Shown one piece after another: positions 1 to 7,297 of a stretch of DNA of 12,028 nt (its first letter is position 1; each line of letters begins with the position of its first letter). Where the stretch lies: contig JAPLHH010000126.1 in NCBI GenBank assembly GCA_026389735.1, positions 1-12,028 on the forward strand. The letters are read 5' to 3'. Position numbers and translations under genes: made by a program. The DNA is from Chloroflexota bacterium. GTDB lineage: Bacteria > Chloroflexota > Dehalococcoidia > GIF9 > UBA5620. The notes under the pieces are model-generated. The model did no database searches. It was not told the DNA's origin and saw only the letters and a program-made list of their open reading frames with translations.

Positions 1-526
1 ATATTTTTGTTCCTAGCTCGTGTGACAGGCTGGTGGCTATGTCTGAAATCTCGGGGAAAGACAGGGGGTCGAAATTAACATTTATTCCTATGCCTATGAT
101 GGCAAAATTTACTCTGTCTCCCTTGACTTCGTTTTCTATCAGGATGCCGCAGATCTTTTTGCCTTTAATTAGTATGTCGTTGGGCCACTTGATCTGTGCC
201 TCAATGCCAGCAACTTTTTTAATAGTTCTGACCACAGCCAAGGAAGCTATCATGACAAGCTGTGGCAAATTATCCAGAGAAGGCTTGAGGATAAGGGACA
301 TAGCTAGACTGCCTTCAGGTGATAGCCAGGCTCTACCCAGGCGTCCTCTACCGGCTGTCTGCGTATCAGCTATTATCACAGTTCCCTCAGCAGTTCCTTT
401 CTTTGCCAGTTCCTTGGCTGTCTCCATGGTCGTGCTAAGCCGGTTGTAGTAATATAGCTGTCGCCCGACAAACTTGGTGTTCAAACGGCTTTTGATGTAG
501 GTTTTTATATCTTGGCCATTTAGCAT
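1..526 (-). CDS. birA: Biotin--[acetyl-CoA carboxylase] ligase, N-terminal part (cut by window edge)
   Basis: Attaches biotin, via biotinyl-5'-AMP, to the biotin-carrier domain of biotin-dependent carboxylases in the cytoplasm. I translated 175 codons on the minus strand from ATG at 526; the frame is open to base 1, so the C-terminus is missing. Visible family motifs are GRGRLGRAW (residues 59-67, biotin/ATP loop), KWPND (113-117) and GIGINVN (145-151). Only about 30 residues precede the catalytic domain's STT motif, so there is no room for the N-terminal DNA-binding helix-turn-helix of E. coli BirA. This is therefore a monofunctional class I type and probably not a repressor. A GAGGAAA ribosome site lies about 9 nt before the start. 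The gene is divergent from the sirtuin gene and has its own promoter. Confidence 0.93.
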   Translation of the reverse strand, partial: MLNGQDIKTYIKSRLNTKFVGRQLYYYNRLSTTMETAKELAKKGTAEGTVIIADTQTAGRGRLGRAWLSPEGSLAMSLILKPSLDNLPQLVMIASLAVVRTIKKVAGIEAQIKWPNDILIKGKKICGILIENEVKGDRVNFAIIGIGINVNFDPLSFPEISDIATSLSHELGTKI

Positions 527-562
527 ATTTACCGTTTCCTCGGGAAATTTAATTTCCTAGTT

Positions 563-591
563 AGTATAGCGATAGCCTTAGGTTATGTCTA
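563..591 (-). promoter_or_regulatory. Predicted sigma-70-type promoter of birA
   Basis: On the minus strand, TAGACA (591-586, five of six to TTGACA) is followed after exactly 17 nt by TATACT (568-563). Transcription would begin near 556 and leave a leader of about 30 nt before the birA start at 526. Prediction from consensus only. Confidence 0.6.
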
Positions 592-611
592 TTGACTTCA
601 AGGGAGACATC

Positions 612-640
612 TTGACATTGTAGCCGAAGCGAATTACTAT
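612..640 (+). promoter_or_regulatory. Predicted sigma-70-type promoter of the sirtuin gene
   Basis: A perfect TTGACA (612-617) is followed after 17 nt by TACTAT (635-640, four of six to TATAAT). The start would fall near 647, about 27 nt before the GTG at 674. It does not overlap the divergent birA promoter. Confidence 0.55.
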
Positions 641-673
641 TGTTTTTGAGGCGCAAAAAGGTAGAGGTAAGCC

Positions 674-1471
674 GTGGAAACAAAGGACTTGGATTATGTG
701 GCTGATAAGGTTGCTACCTTGATTGTGGAGGCGAATAAAGTTGTGGTCTTTACTGGGGCTGGGGTGAGCACGGAGTCGGGAATACCTGACTTCCGCAGTC
801 CCGGCGGAATCTGGACAAGGTTTGACCCCGATGATTTTACGATTCAGAAGTTCATGAGCAGTGAGAAGACACGGAAAATGCAATGGCAGATGCTGGCGGA
901 AGGTAGCCTTCTAAAAGCCGCTGAGCCGAATCAAGCTCATCATGCTGTTGCTGAACTCGAGAAACTTGGCAGGTTAACCTGTGTCATCACGCAGAATATT
1001 GACAATCTCCATCAAAAGGCAGGAAACTCTCCGGACAAGGTCTTTGAGCTCCATGGTAATATGAAATGGGTGAGATGTATGGGCTGCGATAATCGCCTTC
1101 CCATTGAGGATATTCTCCCAAGGCTGGAGAAAGAAGAAGTGCCTGATTGTCATCTCTGCCGTGGCATTTTGAAGCCAGATGCAGTTTTCTTCGGTGAGGC
1201 ATTGCCGCAAAATACGCTAAATGATGCTATCCACCATTCTCGACACTGTGACCTTTTCATCGTTATTGGTTCCACTCTCATTGTTTATCCGGCAGCCTAT
1301 ATGCCCATGTATGCTGTTGAATCTGGAGCTAAACTGGTCATTATTAACCTCAGTTCTACACCTATGGATTCTAAGGCTACGGTGCATATTAATAGCAAAG
1401 CTGGGGAGGCGATGGCCAAGATTGTTGAAAGGGTAAAAAGTCAGTTGTCAACTCGAAACAAGATTCTCTAG
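674..1471 (+). CDS. NAD-dependent protein deacetylase, Sir2 family (sirtuin)
   Basis: Removes acetyl groups from lysines of cytoplasmic proteins, using NAD+ and releasing nicotinamide and O-acetyl-ADP-ribose. The 265 residues are full length for a bacterial sirtuin. Rossmann/NAD motifs are GAGVSTESGIPDFR (28-41), TQNID (106-110), a GSTL segment (199-202) and VIIN (222-225). The catalytic histidine is H127 in ELHGN. A structural zinc site is formed by C135/C138 and C159/C162. I see no Tyr-x-x-Arg pair of the CobB/SIRT5 desuccinylase class; overall it resembles Thermotoga-type (class U) deacetylases, so deacetylation is the more likely activity. The GTG start is supported by GAGG six nt upstream. 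A weak 5-bp hairpin (1626-1638) lies beyond the gene, without a clear T tract. No substrate gene such as acetyl-CoA synthetase is adjacent. Confidence 0.93.
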   Translation: METKDLDYVADKVATLIVEANKVVVFTGAGVSTESGIPDFRSPGGIWTRFDPDDFTIQKFMSSEKTRKMQWQMLAEGSLLKAAEPNQAHHAVAELEKLGRLTCVITQNIDNLHQKAGNSPDKVFELHGNMKWVRCMGCDNRLPIEDILPRLEKEEVPDCHLCRGILKPDAVFFGEALPQNTLNDAIHHSRHCDLFIVIGSTLIVYPAAYMPMYAVESGAKLVIINLSSTPMDSKATVHINSKAGEAMAKIVERVKSQLSTRNKIL

Positions 1472-1614
1472 AAGTTGAAGACAACGTTGAAAAGAAGGGC
1501 AAAGCTGAGCGAAGGCAGCAGAAGAAAGCGAGGAGGAAATTCAGGCTCCATGGCGGCAGCCTTAGAGTCATATACCAGAATGTCATCCTGCGGAGGCTAA
1601 GGGGGAAAAAATAG
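1429..1614 (+). other. Start-less open frame after the sirtuin, very basic
   Basis: The frame shifted -1 relative to the sirtuin is open for 61 codons and ends at TAG 1612-1614, overlapping the last 43 nt of the sirtuin gene. Its product would be strongly basic (KKGKAERRQQKKARRK in the middle) but it contains no ATG, GTG or TTG. It could be a decayed C-terminal tail joined to the sirtuin before an indel at the A run near 1435-1439, or chance. I do not call it a gene. Confidence 0.25.
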
Positions 1615-1688
1615 CTGTGAAAAACAGCCTAAAAGGCTTTCATGATATTGGATTCCGATGATTTAAATCTTTTTTTGGAGGTAAGGAT

Positions 1689-2783
1689 ATGAAAAAGTTG
1701 TTGTTTCTAATCGTTATGGTTTTGACTGTAGCTATTGGTTGTCTGCCTGCTCTACCATTGTCTAATCAACGGCCCACTGCTTACATAGATTTGGTATCGC
1801 CGGCCAATGTCGCCCCTGGTGAAACGGTGACTTTAACCGGCCACGGCATTGATCCCGATGGCAGCATAGGCGCATATAGTTGGCAGTCGAGCCTGGACGG
1901 AGATTTGAGCACTTCGGCGAGCTTTAAAACTTCATCTTTATCGCAAGGAACTCACACAATTTGGTTTAAGGTTCAGGACGATAAAGGAGAGTGGTCAAAG
2001 CAGGTTTTAACAACTGTCATTGTTGTTCCTATTGAGGTTGGCCAGCCGGTTGTGAACTCCTTTGATGCCAATCCGGGAATGATTGTTTCAGGCGGGGCTT
2101 CGACGCTTAGCTGGAATGTTTCCGGTGCTGCAACGGTTAGCATAAACCAGCAAATAGGCAACGTCGCCTTGAGCGGGACCAGGGTGGTATTGCCGACCAC
2201 GACTACAACCTATACCCTGACAGCTACCAATGTGGCGGGAACTGTGACTGCTACCGCTCAGGTTGTGATTGCTGAGGCGCTTCCCCATAAATTAAACCTG
2301 TATTCCATTGCAGCAGAGGATGGGCAAGTAAGACGAGATGGCTATGTTGGTCAGGAGCCGGACGTTGGCGACACAAAGTCAGGCACGACCATCCAGGCCT
2401 TTTTGAGCTTCGATATTTCTATGATACCAAAAGATGCCACTATTACATCGGCCACGCTTGATTTAACTGCCGCTGCTGTTTATGGCGATCCATTTAATAA
2501 GCTCGGTATGGTTCTTGTTTACGATTGTCAATACCAGACTTTAAGCGCCAGCGATTTCGTTATTGGTCCAGTATCTGGAGCTTTACAGACTATCCCCGTG
2601 CCACCGTCGCAGCCTATCACTTCTTATGTATTGGCTAACGCCGTTCAGAAGCAAGTTGACGCTGGAGATTCCCGATTTCAGCTTCGCTTTCAGTTTCAAA
2701 AACCTCAGTTCTATAACAATCAGGCTGACTACATGGCATTGGGAGAAGGTAGAGCCAGGCTTATCATTGAGTATCAAGATTGA
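1689..2783 (+). CDS. Secreted lipoprotein with PKD-like, Ig-like and C-terminal beta-sandwich domains
   Basis: A predicted surface lipoprotein of 364 residues with no known enzymatic role. Residues 1-18 form a lipoprotein signal peptide with lipobox A-I-G-C, C18 being the lipidated cysteine. Residues 29-113 look like a PKD-type fold (GxDPDGSI, W-S-Q, FKVQDDKGEWS). Residues 120-194 are an Ig-like repeat (PVVNSFDANP, TLSWNVSGAATVSI, TYTLTATNVAG) closely related to those in the next gene. Residues 200-363 resemble DNRLRE/disaggregatase-type beta-sandwich modules of surface proteins (AFLSFDIS, ATITSATLDLT), a tentative match. A strong GGAGG (1677-1681) lies 7 nt before ATG. The likely role is binding of polysaccharide or a surface partner; no catalytic residues are recognisable. 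Confidence 0.85.
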   Translation: MKKLLFLIVMVLTVAIGCLPALPLSNQRPTAYIDLVSPANVAPGETVTLTGHGIDPDGSIGAYSWQSSLDGDLSTSASFKTSSLSQGTHTIWFKVQDDKGEWSKQVLTTVIVVPIEVGQPVVNSFDANPGMIVSGGASTLSWNVSGAATVSINQQIGNVALSGTRVVLPTTTTTYTLTATNVAGTVTATAQVVIAEALPHKLNLYSIAAEDGQVRRDGYVGQEPDVGDTKSGTTIQAFLSFDISMIPKDATITSATLDLTAAAVYGDPFNKLGMVLVYDCQYQTLSASDFVIGPVSGALQTIPVPPSQPITSYVLANAVQKQVDAGDSRFQLRFQFQKPQFYNNQADYMALGEGRARLIIEYQD

Positions 2784-2811
2784 TATGTAATGTGAATAGA
2801 TTGTTGTGATT

Positions 2812-2826
2812 ATACTCTTTGAGTAT
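2812..2826 (+). terminator. Weak AT-rich hairpin between the two lipoprotein genes
   Basis: ATACTC and GAGTAT form a 6-bp stem around a TTT loop, followed by TTAAATTATT. It could attenuate transcription between the paralogues, but it is AT-rich and lacks a clean T tract. Confidence 0.2.
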
Positions 2827-2893
2827 TTAAATTATTGTGGGAGGTGAAAGATGAAGAAGTTAATTCCTTTGCTTCTGCTGGCGGTTATGCTTA

Positions 2894-2910
2894 CTGCTGG
2901 CTGCTGGCTG
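2894..2910 (+). repeat. 7-bp tandem duplication across the lipobox codons
   Basis: CTGCTGG occurs twice in tandem (2894-2900, 2901-2907) and is followed by CTG, giving a 17-bp period-7 tract. Seven is not a multiple of three, so each copy gained or lost switches the reading frame. With one copy the downstream frame is continuous; with two, translation stops at 2932. Confidence 0.85.
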
Positions 2911-2944
2911 TATACCAGGATGCCTGCCAGCTAAAGGCCAGCTG

Positions 2945-3690
2945 CCGGTCATAAACTCCTTTGATGCCAGTCCGCCAAGCATCTCGGCCGGAGAGTCTTC
3001 AACGCTTAGCTGGAAAGTGTCTGGGGCTACCACAGTTAGCATAGACCAGGGGATAGGTAATGTGGCGCTTTGACCGGCAGTAGAGCCGTAATGCCAAGCG
3101 TCACCACTGTTTATACCCTGACGGCGACCAATGTGGCCGGTATGAGTGCTACGGCTACGACTCAGGTCATAGTTTCCGGAGCGCCATCGCCGCCTACACC
3201 TGCTGGTCTGCCGGTGGTCAATTCTTTCACGGCTAGCCCGCCTAGTATCACTGCTGGCAGTTCGGCTACTTTGAGCTGGAATGTGTCGAATGCGACATCG
3301 GTTATTATTGACCCTGGGGTGGGCACCTTTGCCTTTTCCGGAACCACGTTAGTCTTACCAGCAGCGACCACTACTTACATCCTGACGGCTGCAAATGCGG
3401 CTGGTAGCACTACGGCAATGACGCAGGTTATAGTTTCGGGAGCGCCATCACCGCTTGGCGGTCTGCCGGTTATAGATTATTTCACGGCTGACCCGCCTGT
3501 TATATCTGCCGGTGGTTCCACCACCTTAAGCTGGAGTGTGTCAAATGCGACGTCGGTAACTATTGACCCTGGAGTAGGCATTGTTGGCTCTGTAGGTACT
3601 GCACTTGTATCACCGGTGACGAGCACCAACTATACTTTGACGGCTAGCAATGCCGCCGGTTGGCGTAGCATTACCATTCCGGTTCTGGTT
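2945..3690 (+). repeat. Three tandem Ig-like domain repeats (about 75 codons each)
   Basis: Units span about 2945-3174 (holding the second frame lesion), 3211-3435 and 3466-3690, separated by linkers rich in S, G, A and P. Each reads P-V-I/V-N/D, xFxAxPP, a TLSW strand, SVxIDPGVG or equivalent, TxYxLTAxNAAG, then a V-rich end. A fourth copy lies in the upstream gene (2046-2270). Unit 1 is closest in DNA to that fourth copy, for example both contain CGCTTAGCTGGAA, which suggests module duplication between the two genes. Confidence 0.85.
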
Positions 3691-4208
3691 AGCGGTAGTG
3701 TGGGACCGCATGTAGCTTACGATTTTGTGGAGATGGCGCCAACGGCATATTGGTGGACCAAGGTCGGTGCAAGTATGGTAGCATTACCCTTTCCGGGAGC
3801 TTTAGGCGACAACAGGGGCTTTGCCACCTACCTATATAACGTAAAGCTGAGTGACGGGAATACTTATGCCAGAGTTCTCGAAACTCATCCTCAGTGGGTT
3901 GATAATGGATGGATAAGTGGCAAATATTCAGGGGTGTATGTGCCTCCTGGAGCCAAGTTGAGAATTAAAGTCGGCTTGATAAATGGCGCTAATGCTGGAA
4001 ACGTCGGATTCTATATAGGAAAACTTGGCGCCGTAGCGACTATAAGTCTTGACTGTGCCTATGCTGATGGTGTCAAGGAGATGGAAGCCGATCTCGGCGC
4101 TTACGCTGGTCAAACGATAGATTTTGTACTAGGCGCAAATGCGAATGGTAGCTCAGCTCAGGACTGGGCAGCATGGGCTGAAGCTAAGATAGTCTATTAG
4201 CGAGATAT

Positions 4209-4469
4209 CTATATGTGGGACGAGGCCTCTTCTAAATCGAAGCGGTAGTTTTCAATTACCGGGTTAGCTAATAGCTTGCGGCACATCTCGTTTACCTGCT
4301 CGCTGGCTCTAGTTAGGTCATTTTCCTCAAGACGGACTTCAATATATTTGCCAGCGCGGACATCTTCTACCGAGGTAAAGCCGAGGTTATGTAGTGCCCC
4401 TTTTATGGTCAGGCCTTGCGGGTCGTTTACCGTTGGCTTAAGTGTGATGTAAACCTTAGCTAGATACAT
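4209..4469 (-). CDS. purS: Phosphoribosylformylglycinamidine synthase subunit PurS
   Basis: Small structural subunit of the three-part FGAM synthetase (PurS-PurQ-PurL), which converts FGAR to FGAM in purine synthesis. The 86 residues match the family's usual size. Diagnostic segments are KVYITLKPTVNDPQG (5-19), ALHNLGF (25-31) and the VEDVRAGKYIEV strand (34-45). The start lies 1 nt after the purC stop, and an AAAGGA ribosome site sits inside the end of purC, so translation is probably coupled. It is the last gene of the operon here and converges on the broken lipoprotein gene with only 8 nt between stops. No terminator is visible. The partner genes purQ and purL are not in the window. Confidence 0.93.
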   Translation of the reverse strand: MYLAKVYITLKPTVNDPQGLTIKGALHNLGFTSVEDVRAGKYIEVRLEENDLTRASEQVNEMCRKLLANPVIENYRFDLEEASSHI

Positions 4470-4470
4470 T

Positions 4471-5370
4471 TTATAGTGTCCTTTCGGTCAAGCGGTAATA
4501 AGCCTCGTGGTATCGGCGAGTTGTAGCCTCGATTACTTCTGGCGGCAGCATCGGTGCTGGAGGCTCCTTGTTCCAGCCCGAAGCCACCAGCCAATCACGA
4601 ACTGGTTGCTTGTCGAAGCTGGGTTGTGAACGTCCGACAACATATTGGGCGGCATCCCAGAAGCGACTTGAATCTGGCGTCAGTAACTCGTCAATAAGGA
4701 TAAGCTTGCCGTCAACAAAGCCGAATTCGAACTTGGTATCGGCGATGATAACACCCCGTCCTCGAGCATAGTCTCGTGCGTATTGGTAAACGGCGAGGCT
4801 CTTTTCCTCAAGTTCGCGAGCTGCAGTTTTCCCCACAAGGTTTTCCAGCTCTTTTTTACTGAGAGGCCGGTCATGTCCGGTTTCAGCTTTGGTGGTTGGG
4901 GTGAAAAGTGGTTGGGACAATTCCTGGCTTTCTTGAAGTCCTTTGGGGAAGGACATGCTTGAGCCGGTGCCAGCCTCGCTATATTCTGCCCAGGCTGAAC
5001 CTGAAAGGTAGCCCCGAACCACGCATTCAACAGGGACGCGCTCAGCTTTGAGAGTAATCATTGACCGACCAAGGAGATAGTCTGGCGGAGTGATTCCTGG
5101 TGGAAAGTAGCGCTTGAGCGAATCCGCCGTGTTAACAGATACTACCAAATGGTTGGGCATAACATGGCTCGTCTTTTCAAACCAGAAGCATGAGAGCTGG
5201 TTGAGAACCAGACCTTTATCTGGAATAGTGCATGGCAAGACAACATCGAATGCGGAGATGCGGTCTGTGGCGATAATTAGTAGCTTATCTCCCAGATCGT
5301 AGGTGTCACGTACCTTACCTCGGCAAAATAGTGGAAGAGGCAAAATAGCTTCTGACAAAATTATTGACAT
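4471..5370 (-). CDS. purC: Phosphoribosylaminoimidazole-succinocarboxamide synthase (SAICAR synthetase)
   Basis: Joins aspartate to CAIR with ATP, giving SAICAR. The 299 residues match the longer, yeast Ade1-like form rather than the roughly 240-residue E. coli form. Motifs seen: GKVRDTYDLGD (18-28), ATDRISAFD (34-42), VECVVRGYLSGSAW (114-127, the family signature), DTKFEFG (211-217) and DELLTPDSSRFW (227-238). The ATG at 5370 is 14 nt after the purB stop. No clear Shine-Dalgarno site precedes it, so it may depend on translational coupling to purB. N-terminal spacing to GKVRD supports this start. Confidence 0.96.
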   Translation of the reverse strand: MSIILSEAILPLPLFCRGKVRDTYDLGDKLLIIATDRISAFDVVLPCTIPDKGLVLNQLSCFWFEKTSHVMPNHLVVSVNTADSLKRYFPPGITPPDYLLGRSMITLKAERVPVECVVRGYLSGSAWAEYSEAGTGSSMSFPKGLQESQELSQPLFTPTTKAETGHDRPLSKKELENLVGKTAARELEEKSLAVYQYARDYARGRGVIIADTKFEFGFVDGKLILIDELLTPDSSRFWDAAQYVVGRSQPSFDKQPVRDWLVASGWNKEPPAPMLPPEVIEATTRRYHEAYYRLTERTL

Positions 5371-5384
5371 AATGTTAACGAAGC

Positions 5385-6731
5385 TCAGAATGCTTGCGGT
5401 GCCAGTTCCGCAGCTTTAACTGCTTTATTCCTCTTTTTCTCGGTTAAACCTAGCCGCTGAAATACTTTGTCTACATATCTGGTGAAGTAGTTATAGTCGA
5501 AAAGGGATTCCAGTTCTGAATCAGATAGCTTGCCCGTTATCCCAGGGTCAGCTTTGAGCAGCTCTAAGAAGCTGGTTCTCTGTTTCCACGCTTTCATGGC
5601 ATTGCGCTGGACTAATTCGTAAGCTTTTTGCCGGCTCAAGCCTTTATCTATTAGTGCTATGAGAACTCGTTGGGAGAAAACTAGGCCTTGAGTAAGCTCA
5701 AGGTTTCGGCGCATGTTTTCGGGATAGACCTGAAGTCCTTTAATCACTGAAGTGAAGATGTTCAGGATGTAGTCCAGGACCAGGCAGGAATCGGGGAGAA
5801 TGATGCGTTCGTTGGAAGAATGGCTGATGTCTCTCTCATGCCACAGAGCGACATTTTCCATAGAAGTTAAGGCATGTCCTCTTACCAGCCGTGCCAGCCC
5901 GCAGACGCGCTCGCAGAGCTCTGGATTGCGCTTGTGCGGCATAGCCGAGGAGCCGGTTTGCCCAGCCGCGAATGGCTCTTCGGCTTCCAGAATTTCAGTT
6001 CGCTGGAGGCTTCTGATTTCAGTGGCAAACTTCTCTAGTGAACTGGCGACGATGGCTAGAGTAGTGACAAACTGAGCATGGCGGTCGCGCTGGATTATCT
6101 GACTTGATACCGGCGCTGGAGCAAGCCCAAGTTTAGCGCAAGCTTTCTCTTCAACTTCTGGCGGCACAGTAGCGTAAGTGCCTACAGCTCCAGAGATTTT
6201 GCCAACGCTGATAGCTTTTTCAGCTTCGGCTAGGCGGGCGGCATTGCGTTTCGTCTCCTGTGCCCATATAGCTAGTTTGAGGCCGAAGGTAATAGGCTCG
6301 GCATGGACGCCATGAGTCCGTCCTATCATTATGGTGTGCTTGTGCTCAATAGCTTTGTCTTCCAGAACTGTGGTAAGCTCAGCAACGTCTTGAGTCAGGA
6401 GTTTTGAAGCTTCTTTTAGTTGGAGGCTAAGTGCGGTATCCATGACATCGGAGGAAGTGAGGCCGAGATGGATAAAGCGAGATTCTTCACCAAGACTTTC
6501 GCTTACTGCTTGAAGGAAAGCGGTTACATCATGGTGGGTTACCTTGAGGATCTCGGCAATGCGCTCTAAACTGCAACGAGCTGTCTTTATCTTGGGGATA
6601 GCTTCTTTGGGTATAACACCTAGTTCAGTCCAGCTTTCACAGACAGCTATCTCTACCTGAAGCCATTTATCGAACTTGCTTTCTTCAGACCATACCTTTT
6701 TCATTTGTGGCCGAGAATAGCGCTCAATCAT
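5385..6731 (-). CDS. purB: Adenylosuccinate lyase
   Basis: Removes fumarate from SAICAR (giving AICAR) and from adenylosuccinate (giving AMP), so it serves two steps of purine synthesis. It belongs to the fumarase/aspartase superfamily and acts as a homotetramer. The 448 residues are of normal length. Motifs in order: THHDVTAF (65-72), GLTSSDVMDT (90-99), GRTHGVHAEP (137-146, with the catalytic histidine region) and the signature GSSAMPHKRNP (260-270), whose serines belong to the mobile catalytic loop. ATG 6731 has GGAGAG 6-7 nt upstream. It is separated from purE by 105 nt holding a palindromic repeat, unlike the tight spacing elsewhere in the operon. Confidence 0.97.
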   Translation of the reverse strand: MIERYSRPQMKKVWSEESKFDKWLQVEIAVCESWTELGVIPKEAIPKIKTARCSLERIAEILKVTHHDVTAFLQAVSESLGEESRFIHLGLTSSDVMDTALSLQLKEASKLLTQDVAELTTVLEDKAIEHKHTIMIGRTHGVHAEPITFGLKLAIWAQETKRNAARLAEAEKAISVGKISGAVGTYATVPPEVEEKACAKLGLAPAPVSSQIIQRDRHAQFVTTLAIVASSLEKFATEIRSLQRTEILEAEEPFAAGQTGSSAMPHKRNPELCERVCGLARLVRGHALTSMENVALWHERDISHSSNERIILPDSCLVLDYILNIFTSVIKGLQVYPENMRRNLELTQGLVFSQRVLIALIDKGLSRQKAYELVQRNAMKAWKQRTSFLELLKADPGITGKLSDSELESLFDYNYFTRYVDKVFQRLGLTEKKRNKAVKAAELAPQAF

Positions 6732-6755
6732 GTTTCTCTCCGGATTACTTACTTT

Positions 6756-6825
6756 GTCACCCTGACCCTGAGCGAAGTGAAGGGGAAGGGTCTCGAGATT
6801 CTTCGCCCATCGGGCTCAGAATGAC
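6756..6825. repeat. 70-bp palindromic intergenic repeat (GTCA...TGAC family) inside the purine operon
   Basis: Ends are imperfect inverted repeats: GTCACCCTGACCCTGAGC on the left against GCTCAGAATGAC on the right. The first 39 nt match 11824-11862 with three differences, including the same internal CCCTGA duplication. The size, the ends and the absence of an ORF fit a MITE- or REP-like element. It fills most of the purE-purB gap. Confidence 0.8.
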
Positions 6826-6836
6826 AAAAATAGTGA

Positions 6837-7295
6837 TTATGTCTCAGTCAGTTTCTGCTTGTATTTCTCATAGGCGTCTCTTATGTTGTCGTATTTTACG
6901 CCGAGGATTTGGGCGGCCAGCAGAGCGGCGTTTTTGGCGCCAGAAGTGCCGATGCCAACGCATGCCACTGGTACCCCGGCTGGCATCTGGACGATGGAGT
7001 AGAGCGAGTCGATGCCTTTGAGTTCGCTGGTAGGTAGCGGCACTCCGATGACCGGTAATGTCGTCCAGCTAGCTAAAACTCCGGGGAGATGAGCGGCGGC
7101 ACCGGCAGCGGCAATAATGACTTCTATTCCCTGTTCTCTGGCCTTAGAACTGTATTCGCGAACCTTCTCAGGGTTTCTGTGTGCTGACAGGATTGAGAAT
7201 TCATATTTGATATTTAGTTGTTGTAGCATATCTAAGGCTGGCTGTATTGAGGGCTCGTCGGTCTTGCTGCCTATGACTACGCCGACTAAAGGCAT
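6837..7295 (-). CDS. purE: N5-carboxyaminoimidazole ribonucleotide mutase (PurE, class I)
   Basis: Forms CAIR, the substrate of the downstream purC product. The 152 residues are of usual length. Family motifs: VIGSKTDEPSI (7-17; the usual GSxSD reads GSKTD here), SAHRNP (37-42, with the catalytic histidine), AGAAAHLPG (64-72), GVPLPTSELKGIDSL and SIVQMPAGVPVA. AGAAAHLPG places it in class I, which normally uses N5-CAIR made by PurK; purK is not in the window. The start lies 2 nt beyond the purD stop. The conservative S-to-T change in the GSxSD motif is unlikely to matter. Confidence 0.96.
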   Translation of the reverse strand: MPLVGVVIGSKTDEPSIQPALDMLQQLNIKYEFSILSAHRNPEKVREYSSKAREQGIEVIIAAAGAAAHLPGVLASWTTLPVIGVPLPTSELKGIDSLYSIVQMPAGVPVACVGIGTSGAKNAALLAAQILGVKYDNIRDAYEKYKQKLTET

Positions 7296-7297
7296 TT

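Larger units (their letters stand above)
2851..4200 (+). pseudogene. Ig-repeat lipoprotein gene broken by two frame disruptions
   Basis: A paralogue of the preceding lipoprotein. GGGAGGTG (2839-2846) precedes ATG 2851, which opens a signal peptide with lipobox L-T-A-G-C, but the frame stops at TAA 2932-2934 after 27 codons. Homologous coding continues one base shifted from about 2909 (LPAKGQLPVINSF...) to TGA 3071-3073, then returns to the first frame from 3070 to TAG 4200. Removing one 7-bp unit of the duplication at 2894-2907 joins LTAGC to IPGCLPAKGQ, and removing 2 nt near 3068-3071 joins GNVAL to TGSRAV, matching the intact neighbour (GNVALSGTRVV). The repaired product has three Ig-like repeats and a C-terminal region of about 155 residues, probably beta-sandwich and carbohydrate-binding-like (ending GSSAQDWAAWAEAKIVY). 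TTG 3070 could start the last piece, but it lacks a signal peptide and a good ribosome site. Sequencing error is possible. Confidence 0.75.

Noticed and set aside
33..449. 138-codon plus-strand frame inside birA
   Set aside because: It lies antisense to a frame carrying clear biotin-ligase motifs, and its own product is not recognisable.
1560..1600. TGTCATCCTG near 1590 as a fragment of the GTCA...TGAC repeat
   Set aside because: Only about 10 nt match well; the rest does not align convincingly and no second end is present.
3068..3074. CTT TGA C matches the core of the prfB (RF2) +1 programmed frameshift site
   Set aside because: A +1 shift here leads to GAC CGG CAG TAG, a stop within four codons. 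The coding continuation needs a -1 or +2 change, so the match is probably chance.
3070..4200. TTG 3070 as the start of an independent gene
   Set aside because: There is no Shine-Dalgarno site or signal peptide, and the start would lie in the middle of an Ig-like repeat whose first half is encoded just upstream.
6707..7021. 104-codon plus-strand frame across the purE-purB gap
   Set aside because: It runs through the palindromic repeat and antisense purE; its peptide is the usual translation of the repeat.
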